Below, one piece after another: positions 35,978 to 47,772 of a DNA stretch of 64,000 nt. Both the position numbers and the translations under genes were made by a program. Under the pieces are notes generated by a model. The model had not been told where the DNA came from. It made no database searches and saw only the letters and a program-made list of their open reading frames with translations. The DNA is from Clostridium sp. N3C (GTDB taxonomy: Bacteria; Bacillota; Clostridia; Clostridiales; Clostridiaceae): positions 35,593 to 99,592 of the forward strand of contig NZ_FMJL01000006.1 in the NCBI RefSeq assembly GCF_900095445.1, read 5' to 3'. Every line of letters starts with the position of its first letter. Positions within the stretch are counted from its first letter, which is position 1.

Positions 35978-37672
35978 CTATTCCTTTACAAAAGCTGTTC
36001 GAATAAGTTCATCAATGGTAGTCTTACCTCTAAGCACAAGGTTTTTGCAGCCTTTTCTAATAGTTTTCATTCCATTCTTTATAGCTGCCTGCTTAATTTC
36101 TTCTACATCTGCTTTTTTAGTAATAAGATCCCTAATCTCTTTTGTAACCTCTAATATTTCATAGACTCCTAATCTTCCTGAATAGCCTGTATCTTCGCAT
36201 TTTATGCAACCTGTTCCACGATACAGTTTTATATCTAAATCAGTATCTACTCCAAGAATCTTTTTTTCATAATCTGAAGCAGTATACTCCTCAATACAAT
36301 GTGGACATATCTTTCTTACTAAACGTTGAGCTATAATACCAACTACAGAACTAGCAACCAAATAAGATTGAATTCCCATGTCCATTAACCTCACTACCGT
36401 TGATGGTGCATCATTGGTGTGCAAAGTACTTAAAACAAGATGTCCTGTTATTGCAGCCCTTATAGCTATCTCTGCGGTTTCGCTGTCTCTAATTTCGCCT
36501 ATCATAACAATATCAGGATCTTGTCTTAAAATTGAACGTAAACCAGAAGCAAAGGTTAATCCTGCCTTTACGTTAACATTCACTTGATTAATACCTTCAA
36601 GCATGTATTCTACCGGATCTTCAACGGTTACAATATTAACATCATCTTTATTTAGTTCTTTTAATATAGAGTATAATGTTGTAGATTTACCGCTACCGGT
36701 AGGTCCTGTAGCTAATATAATTCCATAGGGAGCTTGAATGATTCTTTCTAACTTCTCCAAATCATCTTCTTCCATTCCTAATTGCTCTTTAGTTATGTTG
36801 AAATTGTTGGTATTTAATATTCTAATAACAACTTTTTCTCCATGTATAGTAGGTAGTACAGATACTCTCATGTCGATTTCTTTTCCATCGGACTTCATCT
36901 TAATTCTGCCATCCTGAGGTATTCTCTTTTCAGCAATATTTAAATTAGAAAGTATCTTTATTCTAGTTACTAAGGATGCTAAAGAATCCTTTGCTATTCT
37001 TTGTTTTTCATAAAGCTGACCATCTATTCTATATCTAATTTTTACGTAATTTTCGAAAGGTTCTATATGTATATCGCTAGTTCTTGCCTTTATGGCATCT
37101 TTCAAAATAGAGTCTACCAATTTTACTATAGGAGCATTATTGATTTCCTCTTCCGCTATGGCTTCCTTTACCTTTTTTTCCTCTGAAGCTATCTTGTTTT
37201 GCTTAGAAAGCTCTTCTGCAGCCATGGCAACATTTTGCCCAGAATAATATTTATCTATAGCCTTATTAATTTCCGACTTAGTAGCTATAAATATTTGCAC
37301 TTCGCAGCCAGATGTAATGCTAACATCGTCTGCAGCAAAGAAATTCAAGGGATCATGCATAGCTACGCTCAAAACGTTTCCATCTAATTGAAAAGGTATT
37401 AAGGTATACATTTTAGCTATATTAATTGGTACTTTCTTTATTACTTCCTTATCGATAACTATTCCATCTAAATATACTCGGCTAAATCCTAGTTGAATTT
37501 GAAGAACTTCAAATATTTCTTCTTCAGTAATCAAACCTTCATCAATTAAAACTTCTCCAAGCTTCTTTTTGGTACTTTTCTGCTTATCTAAAGCCTGTAT
37601 TAGCTGTGCTTCTGTAATTTTTCCACTATCAACTAGGATGTCCCCTAATTTCTTTTTATAAGCTGAAACCAT
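35978..37672 (-). CDS. pilB: type IV pilus assembly ATPase PilB with tandem MshEN (c-di-GMP-type) motifs
   Basis: 564 residues. The N-terminal MshEN domain has two 24-residue motifs starting KLGDILVDSGKIT and KLGEVLIDEGLIT. They are separated by exactly five residues (KSTKK), the layout known to bind c-di-GMP in MshE-type ATPases. Lys replaces the usual leading Arg in both. The C-terminal GspE/PilB ATPase has Walker A GPTGSGKSTT, the Asp box, Walker B IVMIGEIRDSETAEIA, the His box TGHLVLSTLHTND, and a four-Cys zinc site (CPHC...CIKC). ATG at 37672 follows AGGGG at 8 nt; the TTG six codons upstream is rejected. It begins the pilus operon. Confidence 0.93.
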   Translation of the reverse strand: MVSAYKKKLGDILVDSGKITEAQLIQALDKQKSTKKKLGEVLIDEGLITEEEIFEVLQIQLGFSRVYLDGIVIDKEVIKKVPINIAKMYTLIPFQLDGNVLSVAMHDPLNFFAADDVSITSGCEVQIFIATKSEINKAIDKYYSGQNVAMAAEELSKQNKIASEEKKVKEAIAEEEINNAPIVKLVDSILKDAIKARTSDIHIEPFENYVKIRYRIDGQLYEKQRIAKDSLASLVTRIKILSNLNIAEKRIPQDGRIKMKSDGKEIDMRVSVLPTIHGEKVVIRILNTNNFNITKEQLGMEEDDLEKLERIIQAPYGIILATGPTGSGKSTTLYSILKELNKDDVNIVTVEDPVEYMLEGINQVNVNVKAGLTFASGLRSILRQDPDIVMIGEIRDSETAEIAIRAAITGHLVLSTLHTNDAPSTVVRLMDMGIQSYLVASSVVGIIAQRLVRKICPHCIEEYTASDYEKKILGVDTDLDIKLYRGTGCIKCEDTGYSGRLGVYEILEVTKEIRDLITKKADVEEIKQAAIKNGMKTIRKGCKNLVLRGKTTIDELIRTAFVKE

Positions 37673-38061
37673 ATGCCATTCCCCTATCAATATAAAGTGA
37701 CTACCAAGAAAAATTATATTATAAGCAAAGATACATTATAGTATTATTTGTTAAATTTTAAAAATATAACCTTATACTATAATTATAATTCAAAATATAT
37801 TTTTCAATAAATTTTGAATTATTTTCCTATTAATGATTATCTATTAATTATTTCCTTATTATATATTTTACCATAAAAAAAGTTAATCAACTTAAAAAAT
37901 AACGATTTTTATGCATGTTTTTTACCCTAATAATCGACATACTTAAACAACTTTAACAAGATAATTAATATAAATAAACATTCCTCATAACTTATGTCTT
38001 GTTTATACAACTATTATAAGTACATGTATTTAATAGTACTATTAGCCATATAGCTACATAA
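37673..38061. other. intergenic region upstream of the pilus operon
   Basis: About 390 bp, extremely AT-rich, no coding signal. It holds a 12-bp inverted repeat (37785-37822) and several overlapping TATAAT-like boxes, for example near 37735-37750, so the exact promoter cannot be chosen by eye. I looked for c-di-GMP-I and -II riboswitch signatures, expected in some clostridial pilus leaders, and found neither. Confidence 0.4.
37785..37822. repeat. 12-bp inverted repeat in the pilB leader region
   Basis: ATAATTCAAAAT and ATTTTGAATTAT form a perfect inverted repeat with a 14-bp spacer, about 115-150 bp before the pilB start. It could be an operator or an RNA hairpin in the leader. Confidence 0.35.
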
Positions 38062-38108
38062 AAAAAGAAACCCTTAATCATCTTCAAGATGATTAAAGGT
38101 TTCTTTTT
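38062..38108 (-). terminator. terminator after groEL
   Basis: Long stem AAAAAGAAACC...GGTTTCTTTTT with inner TTAATCATCTT/AAGATGATTAA. It gives a T-tract on both sides and lies 8 bp from the groEL stop codon. Confidence 0.9.
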
Positions 38109-38115
38109 ATTTATA

Positions 38116-39741
<1,626 letters not shown>

Positions 39742-39769
39742 TTATTCCCTCCTATACTACTATATTTTA

Positions 39770-40054
<285 letters not shown>

Positions 40055-40142
40055 TTAAACCCCTCCTTAAGTTTTATTTATGTATTATAAAACCCGAAAT
40101 CTAACTTTGTCTTGGGTTTTTATACTATTTCCTTTTTGATTG

Positions 40143-40169
40143 TTAGCACTCCTTAACGTTGAGTGCTAA
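40143..40169. promoter_or_regulatory. CIRCE operator (HrcA binding site)
   Basis: TTAGCACTC-N9-GAGTGCTAA, an exact match to the CIRCE consensus. It lies between the groESL promoter and groES. HrcA repression and heat-shock induction follow from established knowledge; hrcA itself is not in the window. Confidence 0.97.
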
Positions 40170-40179
40170 TACAATTATT

Positions 40180-40208
40180 ATAATAATTAAACTGGCTTTT
40201 ATTATCAA
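40180..40208 (-). promoter_or_regulatory. groES: groESL sigma-A promoter
   Basis: On the minus strand there is TTGATA (40203-40208), a 17-bp spacer and TATTAT (40180-40185), placed just upstream of the CIRCE element. Confidence 0.75.
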
Positions 40209-40231
40209 ATGTTGAATACCTAATAAAAGCC
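40194..40231. repeat. 11-bp inverted repeat overlapping the groESL -35 box
   Basis: GGCTTTTATTA and TAATAAAAGCC form a perfect inverted repeat with a 16-bp spacer. The proximal arm covers the spacer and part of the -35 element. It is not part of CIRCE and could be a second regulator's site. Confidence 0.4.
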
Positions 40232-40424
40232 ACATTATTATCAATTTGCTGTGATTTTCTAAATTAATCTTCCATTTGTACATTATTTCTATTATTTTCT
40301 TTTTTTATACTTAATTCTTAGTAAATATTTCATACTATATAGAAATTATAAAATTACCTTGTTAATTAAGACTATTTTATATACAATAAGTATGGCTAAC
40401 TATCCAAAACAGGGAGGTAAAATT

Positions 40425-41117
40425 ATGTATACTATGACTTTAGGCTACAAAAAAAAATCAAGTGGTAGCTGGATATTAAATTCCTTAACAGCATTGTCTA
40501 TTGCCTTTTTTTTAATCAGCTCTTCTGTAAAACTAATTTTAAATTCTAAGTTCTTATATTATTTTGATATAGATTATCTAAAAATAGCAGAAAACTATAA
40601 TATGGATAAGTCTACTATAAAAAATAATTATGACATTCTTATAAATTACATAAGGGATAAAAATATAGAAGAACTTAATTTACCGGACTTTGAAATGTCT
40701 CCTGAAGGAAAAATTCATTTTGAAGAGGTCAAAAATATATTTATATATATAGACTATTTGTTTTACATAACTTTAGCCCTAAGTGTAATTTTTACAATCA
40801 TCCAATTAATAAAAAGGCATACTACATTTTTAAAGATTGCATCTATAGCTTTAATAGCCTTGCCTATAATTTTGGCTATTCCATTTGCTATAAACTTTGA
40901 TGCAACCTTTACCCTTTTTCACAAAATATTTTTTAACAACGATTATTGGCTTTTTGATCCAGATTTAGACCCAATAATAAATATATTGCCTCAAGAATTT
41001 TTTATGCATGCTGCTCTAGGTATTCTATTATTACTTATTATATTTAGTATTATTTTATATGTAATTTACAGATGTCTTAATAAAGGTAGAAATAAAAATT
41101 CTTATATTTTCCACTAA
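40425..41117 (+). CDS. TIGR01906/DUF1461 family integral membrane protein
   Basis: 230 residues with four or so hydrophobic segments (about 18-40, 108-128, 137-160, 206-226 counted from the chosen start). Between the first two there is a long soluble loop with the family pattern NYDILINYIRDK...LNLPDFEMSPEGKIHFEEVKNIF. The family is common in Firmicutes and has no known function. ATG at 40425 has GGGAGGT 6 nt upstream; the ATG at 40359 lacks a ribosome binding site. The stop codon abuts that of the convergent TVP38-like gene, and no terminator separates them. Confidence 0.8.
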   Translation: MYTMTLGYKKKSSGSWILNSLTALSIAFFLISSSVKLILNSKFLYYFDIDYLKIAENYNMDKSTIKNNYDILINYIRDKNIEELNLPDFEMSPEGKIHFEEVKNIFIYIDYLFYITLALSVIFTIIQLIKRHTTFLKIASIALIALPIILAIPFAINFDATFTLFHKIFFNNDYWLFDPDLDPIINILPQEFFMHAALGILLLLIIFSIILYVIYRCLNKGRNKNSYIFH

Positions 41118-41873
41118 TTATTTTTCAACCTTAAAATCCTTTAATAAATCTTTACCTTTAATACCGCCAATATAACATAATATAATTAAGGATATGGCAA
41201 TGAATACTAGCAAGTGTTTATTGCCATTATATATTCCAGCGCCAAAACTTGCAGATATTACAATAGCCGGTATTCTTCCTATCATAGAAGCTACTAAAAA
41301 ATCTTTTAACCTCATATCAGTAATACCAGCAATATATGCTATAGCATCCTTAGGAAAGCCAGGAATAAAGTAAATAAAAAAAACCAACAATCTAATTCTT
41401 CTAATATGCTCTTTACTGGTTTCTCTCCCTCTGTTTAATACCCCTCTAAATTGCTCCAACTTCTTTGCAGAAATAATAGTACTTAAAAAGGGCACCCCAA
41501 GCTTACGAGCCAACAAAAACACTACAATGCTTCCTAATAATATGCCTATTATAGATATAATAGAACCTACTACTACACCATAGATATATCCTCCTGCAGC
41601 CTGAAGAAATTCTCCAGGAATAAAAAATACCACTACCTGAAGAAATACTAAAGCTGTAAAAACTAAAACACCTGCTCCCTGAAAACTTTCTATTAACTTT
41701 TTTATATCTTCTGGACTTGTTAAGCTATAGCTATAATTTTGAACAAAGATATAAATTCCTGAGGAAAGTAATCCTAATACAATACCAATTATTATTTCAT
41801 ACCTAAAATAATAAACATAGTTTAAAGGAAAAAATAATCTTGAAGCCTTGCTGTGTTTATCATAATTCTCCAT
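41118..41873 (-). CDS. TVP38/TMEM64 (DedA-like, VTT domain) membrane protein
   Basis: 251 residues. The VTT domain core is FIPGEFLQAAGGYIYGVVVGSIISIIGILLGS, with the re-entrant GG and the downstream FFIYFIPGFPKDAIAYIAG. Several membrane helices are present. DedA/VTT proteins are membrane lipid-handling (scramblase or flippase-like) or transport proteins; the specific role here is unknown. ATG at 41873 follows GGTGGAGGAAC, while the longer frame starting at 41945 has no ribosome binding site. Convergent with the DUF1461 gene. Confidence 0.85.
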   Translation of the reverse strand: MENYDKHSKASRLFFPLNYVYYFRYEIIIGIVLGLLSSGIYIFVQNYSYSLTSPEDIKKLIESFQGAGVLVFTALVFLQVVVFFIPGEFLQAAGGYIYGVVVGSIISIIGILLGSIVVFLLARKLGVPFLSTIISAKKLEQFRGVLNRGRETSKEHIRRIRLLVFFIYFIPGFPKDAIAYIAGITDMRLKDFLVASMIGRIPAIVISASFGAGIYNGNKHLLVFIAISLIILCYIGGIKGKDLLKDFKVEK

Positions 41874-42008
41874 AATGTTCCTCCACCTTTCATAATTTGG
41901 TTTTAGTATTCCACCATAATCTTGTAATATAACTTTTTTTATCAATTACTTTTTAAAATTTAAAGCTTGTGGAGGATATATTTTAGAAATTTGTGCTTTA
42001 AAAAAAGA

Positions 42009-42036
42009 TAACACCTTTAATAATGTTAAGGTGTTA
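42009..42036 (-). terminator. terminator after the 8-oxoguanine glycosylase gene
   Basis: Stem TAACACCTT/AAGGTGTTA with a 10-nt loop, followed on the minus strand by TCTTTTTTT. It lies 16 nt past the stop codon. Confidence 0.85.
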
Positions 42037-42051
42037 CCTTTTAAAGTGAAT

Positions 42052-42957
42052 TTAATCGATTTTTATATTATTTTCTCTAGCATAGTAAAATAAATATTGC
42101 TGAGCAAAACCTGACATATGCCCAAACTTTTCTCTAGCAAAATCTCTGATTTTTTTCAGTGATAAATCCGGAGCGGTATAGAAATGCATCATGGCTCTTT
42201 TTACCCAAACGTCTACAGGGAAGGCGCTTATTTTATTCATAGAGAAAAGCATTATACAGTCTGCTACCTTAGGTCCTATTCCATTAAATTGTTGTAAGGC
42301 TTTGTGACAATCATCATCTACCATATTTGCAATATTATATATATTGTAGTTTTCAAATCCTTCTACTCCCTTTAGACTGTTATAAATCTTTGATACCGTA
42401 TCCTTTACATACTTAGCTCTAAAGCCTAATCCACAGGATTCTAACTCCTCTTCTGACACTGTAGCTAGTTTTTCTGGACTTGGAAAAGCATAATAAATAA
42501 CTCCATTATATTCTATTTGCTCTCCCCATCTTCTACTTATATTTTCAATGCATCTTTTGATCATTGGAATTCTATTATTGGCAGAAATAATAAAGGAAAT
42601 TACAATTTCAAAGGGCTCCTGCTTTAATATTCTTATTCCATAACCAAAATCTACAGCTTGCTTTAATAGAGGATCCTTGCTCAGCTCTTCCTTTATTTCA
42701 GAGTAATTTCTCTTTAAATCAAAATATTCACACCATATATTATAAAAGTCTTCTTCAGTACTGTTATATATAATAACATCCTTACCTTCCTTTACCACCT
42801 CTATAACCTTACCATAAGCAACTCCAATAAAGTCATTATCACTTACCTTATTCCACCTAAAGCATTGACCACATTCAAAGATATGAACAGGATCAAAATT
42901 TTCTACATCTTTAATTATTAGATAGTTATCTTTTACTTCTATATCTTTATAGTCCAA
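42052..42957 (-). CDS. ogg: 8-oxoguanine DNA glycosylase/AP lyase, OGG1-type
   Basis: 301 residues. Removes oxidised guanine from DNA in base excision repair. The N-terminal OGG_N domain contains FECGQCFRW, typical of OGG1. The HhH-GPD domain has the hairpin LQQFNGIGPKVADCIMLF with catalytic Lys K230, then FPVDVWVKRAM with catalytic Asp D249. There is no C-terminal Fe-S cluster, so it is not MutY/EndoIII. The gene is alone between two terminators. Confidence 0.92.
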   Translation of the reverse strand: MDYKDIEVKDNYLIIKDVENFDPVHIFECGQCFRWNKVSDNDFIGVAYGKVIEVVKEGKDVIIYNSTEEDFYNIWCEYFDLKRNYSEIKEELSKDPLLKQAVDFGYGIRILKQEPFEIVISFIISANNRIPMIKRCIENISRRWGEQIEYNGVIYYAFPSPEKLATVSEEELESCGLGFRAKYVKDTVSKIYNSLKGVEGFENYNIYNIANMVDDDCHKALQQFNGIGPKVADCIMLFSMNKISAFPVDVWVKRAMMHFYTAPDLSLKKIRDFAREKFGHMSGFAQQYLFYYARENNIKID

Positions 42958-43027
42958 ATGTACCTTCTCCTTTTGTTTATGATCTTATTTCTTTATTATT
43001 AATAATAGTATATCACTTCTAAATGAA

Positions 43028-43053
43028 AAAAAGCAGCTTTTAAGCTGCTTTTT
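43028..43053 (-). terminator. terminator at the end of the butyryl-CoA operon
   Basis: Perfect 12-bp arms AAAAAGCAGCTT and AAGCTGCTTTTT around a 2-nt centre. T-runs flank both sides. It follows hbd by 7 bp. Confidence 0.92.
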
Positions 43054-43060
43054 AGGTAAA

Positions 43061-43909
43061 CTATTTTGTATAATCGTAGAATCCTTTTCCGCTCTTTCTT
43101 CCAAGGTATCCTGCTCTAACGTACTTCTTAAGTAATGGATTAGGTCTGTATTTTGGATCTCCAGTTTCCTTATAAAGTACTTCCATTATAGCAAGAACTA
43201 TATCGTTACCTATAAAGTCTGATAACGCTAATGGTCCCATTGGGTGGTTAGCACCAAGCATCATAGCCTTATCGATATCTTCTACACTAGCAGTGCCTTC
43301 TGAAAGAACTGTAATACCTTCGTTAATCATTGGTATTAATATTCTATTAACTACAAATCCTGGAGCTTCTGCTACTTCTACAGGTTCCTTACCTATAGCT
43401 ATAGATATTTCCTTAACCTTGTCAAAAGTCTCCTGTGAAGTTGCTATACCTCTGATTACTTCAACTAATTTCATAACAGGAGCTGGATTAAAGAAATGCA
43501 TTCCTATAACCTTATCTGGTCTATTTGTAGCAGTTGCAACTTCTGTTATTGATAAGGAAGATGTATTTGACGCTAGAATAGTCTCAGCCTTACAAATCTT
43601 ATCTAATTCAGCAAATATGGACTTCTTGATTTCCATATTTTCAACTGCAGCTTCTACTACTAAATCGCAGTCTTCAGCTAAATTCATGTCAGTAGTTCCA
43701 GTTATTCTTGAAAGAATTTCAACCTTAACCTCTTCTGTTATCTTACCCTTTGCTACCAGCTTTGAAAGATTCTTATCTATTCCGTTAATACCTCTCTCAA
43801 CAAATTCGTCCTTAATATCCCTTAATATAACCTCATAACCCTTAGTGGCAAAAGCCTGAGCAATACCTGCTCCCATAGTACCAGCGCCAAGAACAAAAAT
43901 CTTTTCCAT
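43061..43909 (-). CDS. hbd: 3-hydroxybutyryl-CoA dehydrogenase
   Basis: 282 residues. Reduces acetoacetyl-CoA to 3-hydroxybutyryl-CoA, the second step of butyryl-CoA formation. The NAD-binding fold starts [22 protein letters not shown]. The active site includes [29 protein letters not shown] (catalytic His) and [15 protein letters not shown]. It is the last gene of the crt-bcd-etfB-etfA-hbd operon. Confidence 0.97.
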   Translation of the reverse strand: MEKIFVLGAGTMGAGIAQAFATKGYEVILRDIKDEFVERGINGIDKNLSKLVAKGKITEEVKVEILSRITGTTDMNLAEDCDLVVEAAVENMEIKKSIFAELDKICKAETILASNTSSLSITEVATATNRPDKVIGMHFFNPAPVMKLVEVIRGIATSQETFDKVKEISIAIGKEPVEVAEAPGFVVNRILIPMINEGITVLSEGTASVEDIDKAMMLGANHPMGPLALSDFIGNDIVLAIMEVLYKETGDPKYRPNPLLKKYVRAGYLGRKSGKGFYDYTK

Positions 43910-43951
43910 TATATTTACCTCCTATTTAATTTAATTGTCCATAGACAATTA

Positions 43952-44953
43952 CTATTTCTCACCTTTTAACTGAGCTATTAATTCAGGTACAACTTTGTAT
44001 AAGTCTCCTACTATAGCAAGGTCTGCAATCTTCATTATTGGAGCATTTTCGTCCTTGTTTATAGCTATTATATAATCTGAATCCTGCATACCAGTTAAGT
44101 GCTGAATTGCTCCAGAGATACCACAAGCAATGTAAACCTTTGGCTTAACAGTTTGACCAGTCTGACCAACCTGAGCATGCTTATCTATCCATCCGTTATC
44201 TACAGCAGCTCTGGAACCTGCAACAGTTCCTCCTAATACATCTGCTAATTGCTTAAGAAGTGTAAAGCCTTCTGCCTTTCCAACTCCTCTACCACCGGAT
44301 ACTATAAATTCAGCTTCTCCGATATCAACAACATCCTTAATTTCTTTAACAACTTCTACAACCTTTGTTCTGATATCATCTTCTTTTAAATCAACCTTTA
44401 CATTTTCAATAGTTGCAGTTCTAGCTTCATCCTTTGCTAATTTTGCGAAAACTCCAGGTCTAACAGTTGCCATCTGTGGTCTGTGTTCAGGGCAAGCAAT
44501 TGTAGCCATTAAGTTTCCACCAAAAGCTGGTCTTGTAGCCATTAGGTTTCCAGTGCCTTCTTCTACATCTATAGAAGTACAGTCAGCAGTTAAACCTGTA
44601 GTTAATCTAGCTGCTACTCTAGGACCTAAATCTCTTCCAATATATGTAGCTCCTATGAAAAGTATTTCAGGCTTTCTTTCTCTAACAAGGTCACAGATAA
44701 CCTTAGCATAACCATCTGTAGTATAATTATTCAATAATTCATGATCTGCCACTAGAATTTCATCAGCACCATATGCCACTAATTCATTAGCTAGATTTGC
44801 TACATTATTTCCTAGAAGTAGAGCAGTAAGCTTTACTCCTAATTTATCTGCTATCTTTCTTCCTTCCCCTAAAAGCTCAAGAGATACTTTTTGAAGTACG
44901 CCTTCTCTCTGCTCTGCAAATACCCAAACGCCTTTGTAATCTGCTAAACTCAT
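43952..44953 (-). CDS. etfA: electron transfer flavoprotein alpha subunit
   Basis: 333 residues. With EtfB and Bcd it carries out crotonyl-CoA reduction coupled to ferredoxin reduction (flavin-based electron bifurcation, known for clostridial Bcd-EtfAB). The C-terminal FAD domain holds [46 protein letters not shown] and [20 protein letters not shown] at 44953 has AGGAGG 8 nt upstream; a frame start at 44977 would overlap etfB and lacks a ribosome binding site. Confidence 0.96.
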   Translation of the reverse strand: MSLADYKGVWVFAEQREGVLQKVSLELLGEGRKIADKLGVKLTALLLGNNVANLANELVAYGADEILVADHELLNNYTTDGYAKVICDLVRERKPEILFIGATYIGRDLGPRVAARLTTGLTADCTSIDVEEGTGNLMATRPAFGGNLMATIACPEHRPQMATVRPGVFAKLAKDEARTATIENVKVDLKEDDIRTKVVEVVKEIKDVVDIGEAEFIVSGGRGVGKAEGFTLLKQLADVLGGTVAGSRAAVDNGWIDKHAQVGQTGQTVKPKVYIACGISGAIQHLTGMQDSDYIIAINKDENAPIMKIADLAIVGDLYKVVPELIAQLKGEK

Positions 44954-44976
44954 TTCACAATCCTCCTCATAATCCA

Positions 44977-45756
44977 TTAGATGTAGTGTTTTTCTTTAAG
45001 CTTTACCACAATGTAGGATGCTGCATCCTCAGCATCTCTGTTGATTAATTCTCCGCCGCCCTTAACTTCTTTTGCCCAGGACTTCTTAACCTTTGTTGGG
45101 GATCCAGAAAGACCAAGTTTTGACTTATCTACATCTATGTCATCAGCGCTCCAAATCTTTATTTCCTTGTTGGCAGATGCAAATATATCTTTAGCATTCA
45201 TATATCTTGGCTTGTTTAGTTCCTTAATTGCTGTTAATAAAACTGGACTTTTAACTTCAACTATTTCATGACCATTTTCTAATGCTCTATTAACAACTAA
45301 CTTATCTCCTTCTACCTTAACTTCTTGTACATATGTAACCTGAGGAATATTTAAATGCTCAGCTATTTCTGGTCCAACCTGTGCAGTATCTCCATCTATA
45401 GCCTGTCTTCCAGCAAATATTATATCATAATCTAATTTTCTTATAGCTCCAGCTAAAGCTACGGATGTAGCTAAAGTATCTGCTCCTGCAAAGGCTCTGT
45501 CTGTGATTAATATAGCTTCATCAGCACCCATGGATAAAGCTTCTCTTAAAGCATTTTTTGCCTGTAGAGGTCCCATGCTAACAACTGTTACCTTTGCACC
45601 ATACTTATCCTTCAAAACTAAAGCTTCTTCTAAAGCGTGCTTATCCTCTGGATTTATTATGGAAGGTACTCCTTCTCTAATAAGAGTTCCAGTTTTAGGA
45701 TCTATTTTAACCGCTGTAGTATCTGGTACTTGCTTTAAACATACAACTATATTCAT
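44977..45756 (-). CDS. etfB: electron transfer flavoprotein beta subunit
   Basis: 259 residues starting [23 protein letters not shown]. The conserved ADP-binding region contains [35 protein letters not shown]. It partners EtfA; in bifurcating complexes it binds the second FAD. It lies between bcd and etfA as in clostridial bcs operons. Confidence 0.96.
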   Translation of the reverse strand: MNIVVCLKQVPDTTAVKIDPKTGTLIREGVPSIINPEDKHALEEALVLKDKYGAKVTVVSMGPLQAKNALREALSMGADEAILITDRAFAGADTLATSVALAGAIRKLDYDIIFAGRQAIDGDTAQVGPEIAEHLNIPQVTYVQEVKVEGDKLVVNRALENGHEIVEVKSPVLLTAIKELNKPRYMNAKDIFASANKEIKIWSADDIDVDKSKLGLSGSPTKVKKSWAKEVKGGGELINRDAEDAASYIVVKLKEKHYI

Positions 45757-45776
45757 CTGCTCTTCCTCCTACGAAT

Positions 45777-46916
45777 TTATTTGAAAAGATTTCCTGAAAT
45801 AACCATCTTTTGAACCTGTGAAGTTCCTTCATAGATTTCTGTTATCTTAGCGTCTCTCATCATTCTTTCTACTGGATATTCCTTAGTGTATCCATATCCA
45901 CCAAAGGCCTGAACTGCCTTAGTAGTAACTTCCATAGCTACTTCTGATGCAAATAATTTTGCTCTTGCAGCATCTACAGTATATGGAAGACCCTGATCCT
46001 TTAACCAAGCTGCCTTATAAACTAAATGTCTTGCAGCCTCAATTTTAACTTCTAATTCTGCCATCATCCACTGTAAACCTTGGAAAGCACTTAATGGTTT
46101 TCCGAACTGTTTTCTTTCCTTCATATAGTTAACTGCTTCTTCAAAAGCACCTTCTGCTATACCAAGAGCCTGAGCTGCTATACCAATTCTTCCTCCGTCA
46201 AGAGTCTTCATAGCTATACCAAAACCTTTTCCTTCTTTTCCAAGTAGGTTTTCTTTTGGTACTATGCAGTTTTCCATGATTAATTCTGTAGTAGAGGATG
46301 CTCTAATACCTAATTTGTTTTCTCTCTTTCCTATGGAGAATCCTGGGAAGTCTTTTTCAACTATGAAAGCAGAAATTCCTCTAGTACCTTGGCTTCTATC
46401 TGTCATAGCAAAGATTATGAAAGTATCTGCTACACCACCGTTTGTGATAAATACCTTGCTACCATTTAATACGTAATGATCACCTTCTAAAACTGCAGTA
46501 GTCTGCTGTCCAGCGGCATCTGTTCCAGCGTTTGGTTCAGTTAAACCAAAAGCCCCCAACTTTCTACCACTAGCAAGGTCTGGTAAGTACTTAGCCTTCT
46601 GCTCTGGAGTTCCAAAAGCATCAATTACGGAAGCACAAAGAGAAACGTGTGCTGATAGAATAACACCTGTAGTAGCACAAACCTTTGATAGTTCTTCAAC
46701 AGCTAATATATAAGATAGGCTATCTCCACCTGCTCCTTCGTATTCTGGCTTAAATGGTATTCCGAAAAAGCCTAACTTAGCCATTTTCTTTACATTTTCC
46801 ATTGGGAACTCTTCTGTCTCATCTATCTCAGCTGCAATTGGTTTTACTTCATTTTCGGCAAACTCTCTTACCATTTGTCTAACTAATTCTTGTTCTTTTG
46901 ATAATGTAAAATCCAT
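45777..46916 (-). CDS. bcd: butyryl-CoA dehydrogenase
   Basis: 379 residues, short-chain acyl-CoA dehydrogenase fold with FAD. Reduces crotonyl-CoA to butyryl-CoA. Signatures are [22 protein letters not shown], the FAD loop [12 protein letters not shown] and the C-terminal [36 protein letters not shown], where the Glu in YEGTS is the catalytic base. It lies 20 bp downstream of crt. Confidence 0.97.
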   Translation of the reverse strand: MDFTLSKEQELVRQMVREFAENEVKPIAAEIDETEEFPMENVKKMAKLGFFGIPFKPEYEGAGGDSLSYILAVEELSKVCATTGVILSAHVSLCASVIDAFGTPEQKAKYLPDLASGRKLGAFGLTEPNAGTDAAGQQTTAVLEGDHYVLNGSKVFITNGGVADTFIIFAMTDRSQGTRGISAFIVEKDFPGFSIGKRENKLGIRASSTTELIMENCIVPKENLLGKEGKGFGIAMKTLDGGRIGIAAQALGIAEGAFEEAVNYMKERKQFGKPLSAFQGLQWMMAELEVKIEAARHLVYKAAWLKDQGLPYTVDAARAKLFASEVAMEVTTKAVQAFGGYGYTKEYPVERMMRDAKITEIYEGTSQVQKMVISGNLFK

Positions 46917-46935
46917 TCTTCATTGCCCTCCTAAA

Positions 46936-47718
46936 TTATTTGTTTTGAAAATTCTTATCTCTCTTTTCTACAAAAGCTGTCATACCTTCTTTTTGGTCTG
47001 CAGTAGAGAAACATTCGCCAAAGGCTTCTGCTTCGTACATAATTGCAGTATCTATGTCACATTGCATACCTTTGTTTATAGCAGCTTTTGAAAGTTTAAC
47101 TGCAATAGGTGCATTGGCAGCAATGGTCTCAGCCATATTTTTAGCTTCTTCCATAAGCTTATCAGCTTCTACTACCTTATTTACTAAACCTATTCTTAAA
47201 GCTTCATCAGCTTTCATCATTCTTCCTGTATATATTAATTCCTTAGCCATAGCTGTACCAACAAGTCTTGGTAATCTCTGTGTTCCTCCAAATCCAGGAG
47301 TAATGCCTAATCCAGTTTCAGGTTGTCCAAATTTAGCTTTTTCTGAAGCTATTCTTATATCACAAGCCATAGCTAACTCGCAACCTCCGCCTAAAGCAAA
47401 GCCGTTTATTGCAGCTATAACTGGTTTTTCAAGGTTTTCTAATCTTCTGAACACTTTATTTCCTAATATAGAGAATTTTCTTCCTTCTATAGTATTTAAG
47501 TCTTTCATTTCTGTTATGTCTGCTCCGGCAACAAATGCTTTTTCACCAGCTCCTGTCAAAATCACAGCGTAAATTTCATCGTCATTTTCTAAATCAGCAA
47601 TTATGTAGTCAAGTTCTTTTAAAGTTTCAGAGTTTAATGCATTTAATGCCTTAGGTCTGTTTATTGTTATAGTGGCTATTCTTCCTTGCTTTTCTATAGC
47701 AACATTTTTTAATTCCAT
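46936..47718 (-). CDS. crt: 3-hydroxybutyryl-CoA dehydratase (crotonase)
   Basis: 260 residues. Dehydrates 3-hydroxybutyryl-CoA to crotonyl-CoA. The enoyl-CoA hydratase fold shows the oxyanion-hole segments KAFVAGADITEM and NGFALGGGCELAMACDIRIAS, and the catalytic Glu pair in FGQPETGLGITPGFGGTQRL. It is the first gene of the operon. Its leader contains a Rex box, and its promoter is flanked by another. Confidence 0.97.
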   Translation of the reverse strand: MELKNVAIEKQGRIATITINRPKALNALNSETLKELDYIIADLENDDEIYAVILTGAGEKAFVAGADITEMKDLNTIEGRKFSILGNKVFRRLENLEKPVIAAINGFALGGGCELAMACDIRIASEKAKFGQPETGLGITPGFGGTQRLPRLVGTAMAKELIYTGRMMKADEALRIGLVNKVVEADKLMEEAKNMAETIAANAPIAVKLSKAAINKGMQCDIDTAIMYEAEAFGECFSTADQKEGMTAFVEKRDKNFQNK

Positions 47719-47740
47719 TTGGCAATCCTCCCTTTAAAGC

Positions 47741-47758
47741 TTGTTAATAATATAACAA
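47741..47758. promoter_or_regulatory. Rex operator in the crt leader
   Basis: TTGTTAA-TAAT-ATAACAA matches the Rex consensus TTGTTAANNNNTTAACAA at all but one position. It lies 22 bp before the crt start and about 35-55 bp downstream of the predicted transcription start, where a bound repressor would block transcription. Confidence 0.85.
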
Positions 47759-47772
47759 TCCAGAACAAAAAT

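Noticed and set aside
37691..38060. Possible c-di-GMP riboswitch upstream of the pilus operon
   Set aside because: Neither the GEMM-I nor the c-di-GMP-II conserved sequences could be found in either orientation.
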